In this document: piece by piece, positions 63,241 to 64,000 of the stretch | Layout of the letters: each line of letters begins with the position of its first letter | Position numbering within the stretch: position 1 is the first letter of the stretch | Assembly (NCBI GenBank): GCA_015200345.1 | Contig: CP054187.1 | Coordinates: 2,588,470 to 2,652,469, forward strand | Direction: 5' to 3' | Length of the DNA stretch: 64,000 nt | DNA from: Planctomycetia bacterium | GTDB taxonomy: Bacteria; Planctomycetota; Phycisphaerae; UBA1845; UTPLA1 | Notes under the pieces: model-generated | What the model saw: the letters and a program-made list of their open reading frames with translations, nothing else | The model's database searches: none | Told to the model about the DNA's origin: nothing | Position numbers and translations under genes: made by a program

Positions 63241-63486
63241 GCCGACCTTGGCAAAGTACGCAGTGGGCCGATGAGGCCAACTAGCAGGTTTCCGTCCGAG
63301 AGGGCAGACGGTCTCGAGATCGTCAGAGTGGACTCGGGCAGGAATCGCAAAAAGCCGCCTCCCTTTGAACTTTGTTTTCAACGTGGCAGGAAGGCGGCCA
63401 TCGGGTCGGACCACATGGCCCGTCATGACCCAGGCATCCAGCGCTCCATGCGAGTGCTAAAAAAGTCTGCTTCTGCTAGCAGTAGC
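63241..63486 (+). other. Structured 3' region after microprotein B, no gene seen
   Basis: Contains short inverted repeats: ccgtc...gacgg (63292-63312), gccgcct...aggcggc (63354-63399) and ggccat...atggcc (63396-63420). A frame start at 63425 is closed after ten codons. It may be a long 3' UTR or a small RNA. Confidence 0.35.
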
Positions 63487-63529
63487 AGGACCTGCGCGTG
63501 AGTCACGTTCAGGTCCTGTTTCATTTTTA
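63487..63529 (+). terminator. Terminator of the microprotein locus
   Basis: aggacctg (63487-63494) pairs with caggtcct (63510-63517); inside, cgtg/cacg extends the stem. It is followed by gtttcattttta. Confidence 0.8.
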
Positions 63530-63621
63530 CTTGCGCCAGTGATACCATAATTGTTTTGAACAAGAGGCGCGGGGCCGCTCGGATCAACACCGACCCCAGT
63601 TGCCGCCGCCTTGTCACCGCG

Positions 63622-64000
63622 ATGACTACGAAAACCATGGCCAAAGTAGAAGTACCCGAGGGATTGTGGCTGCGCTGCCAGGGTTGCAGCAAGATGATCT
63701 TCCGGAAGATTCTGGAGGAGAACCTGCTTGTCTGCCCCGAGTGCCAGCATCATTACCGTGTCGATGCGCGAACGCGCGTCACACAGTTGACCGACCCCGA
63801 CAGCTTTGAAGAGTTCAACGCGGGTCTGGTTTCGAGTGATCCGTTGAATTTCAAGGACTCCGCCGGATACAAAGATCGCCTTTCCGCCGCCCAAAAGAAA
63901 ACCGGCTTGACGGAAGCGGTTCTCACCGGCCGGGCCTACATCAAGGGTCGCCCCGTCATCCTCGCGGTGATGGATCCTTTTTTCGTAATGGGTTCGATGG
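63622..64000 (+). CDS. accD: Acetyl-CoA carboxylase carboxyltransferase beta subunit, N-terminal part
   Basis: The frame runs open to the end of the window (about 126 residues). It has the AccD zinc ribbon 'LWLRCQGCSKMIF' and 'LLVCPECQHHYRV' and continues into the crotonase-like domain ('DRLSAAQKKTGLTEAVLTG', 'RPVILAVMDPFFVMGSM'). It transfers carboxyl from biotin to acetyl-CoA for fatty-acid synthesis with AccA. ATG 63622 (MTTKTMAK) and 63637 (MAKVEV) are both possible; neither has a good ribosome-binding site. Confidence 0.95.
   Translation, partial: MTTKTMAKVEVPEGLWLRCQGCSKMIFRKILEENLLVCPECQHHYRVDARTRVTQLTDPDSFEEFNAGLVSSDPLNFKDSAGYKDRLSAAQKKTGLTEAVLTGRAYIKGRPVILAVMDPFFVMGSM

Overview
The window is GC-rich bacterial DNA that reads most like a member of the Planctomycetota. 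The evidence is four secreted proteins with dockerin-type 'GDVNxDG' C-termini, a PEP-CTERM protein, thrombospondin type 3 (TSP3) proteins with Cys-Gly/Arg C-terminal tags, and many dispersed palindromic repeats that have also entered coding sequence. No rRNA, tRNA, CRISPR array, insertion sequence or prophage was recognised. The assignment is inference from gene style, not a phylogenetic result.

Layout. 1-7.7 kb: tail of a dockerin protein, a BtpA-like TIM barrel, a LysM L,D-transpeptidase, a SurA-like chaperone, an acyl-CoA thioesterase, two small membrane proteins and a PEP-CTERM protein. 8-15.6 kb: clpC, a stand-alone acyl carrier protein with an adenylating ligase, then rpsO-pnp on the minus strand. 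15.8-28 kb: a receiver-only response regulator, an esterase-like protein, a queuosine-precursor transporter, an M16 protease, a CxxC zinc protein, a 1504-residue triple amidohydrolase, a DUF4920 lipoprotein and a methyltransferase. 28-35 kb: two large secreted dockerin proteins that share a C-terminal module, and a TPR protein.

35.7-42.5 kb holds an HgdB-like protein and a giant HgdC-HgdC-DUF2229 fusion (2-hydroxyacyl-CoA dehydratase/activase superfamily, function unknown). They are separated by a small DUF559 nuclease gene bracketed by inverted palindromic repeats; repeat DNA also sits in frame inside both large proteins. 42.5-48.3 kb holds two divergent TSP3 surface proteins, one a 1206-residue beta-helix.

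48.5-55.4 kb is a minus-strand run: YhbH/DUF444, SpoVR, OleB, OleC, OleD (beta-lactone/long-chain olefin pathway without OleA) and a small coiled-coil protein. 55.6-62.5 kb: a pyroglutamyl-peptidase-like dockerin protein with Ser where the catalytic Cys should be, a STAS/HATPase/STAS partner-switching module, a near-consensus promoter with a structured leader before an S41 protease, and an OB-fold/EEP nuclease.

The most novel-looking locus is 62.75-63.53 kb: a possible promoter, a long structured leader with a predicted pseudoknot, and two tandem genes for nearly identical 36-residue hydrophobic, acidic proteins. The second gene has its ribosome-binding site inside a hairpin, and the locus ends at a terminator before accD, which runs off the window.
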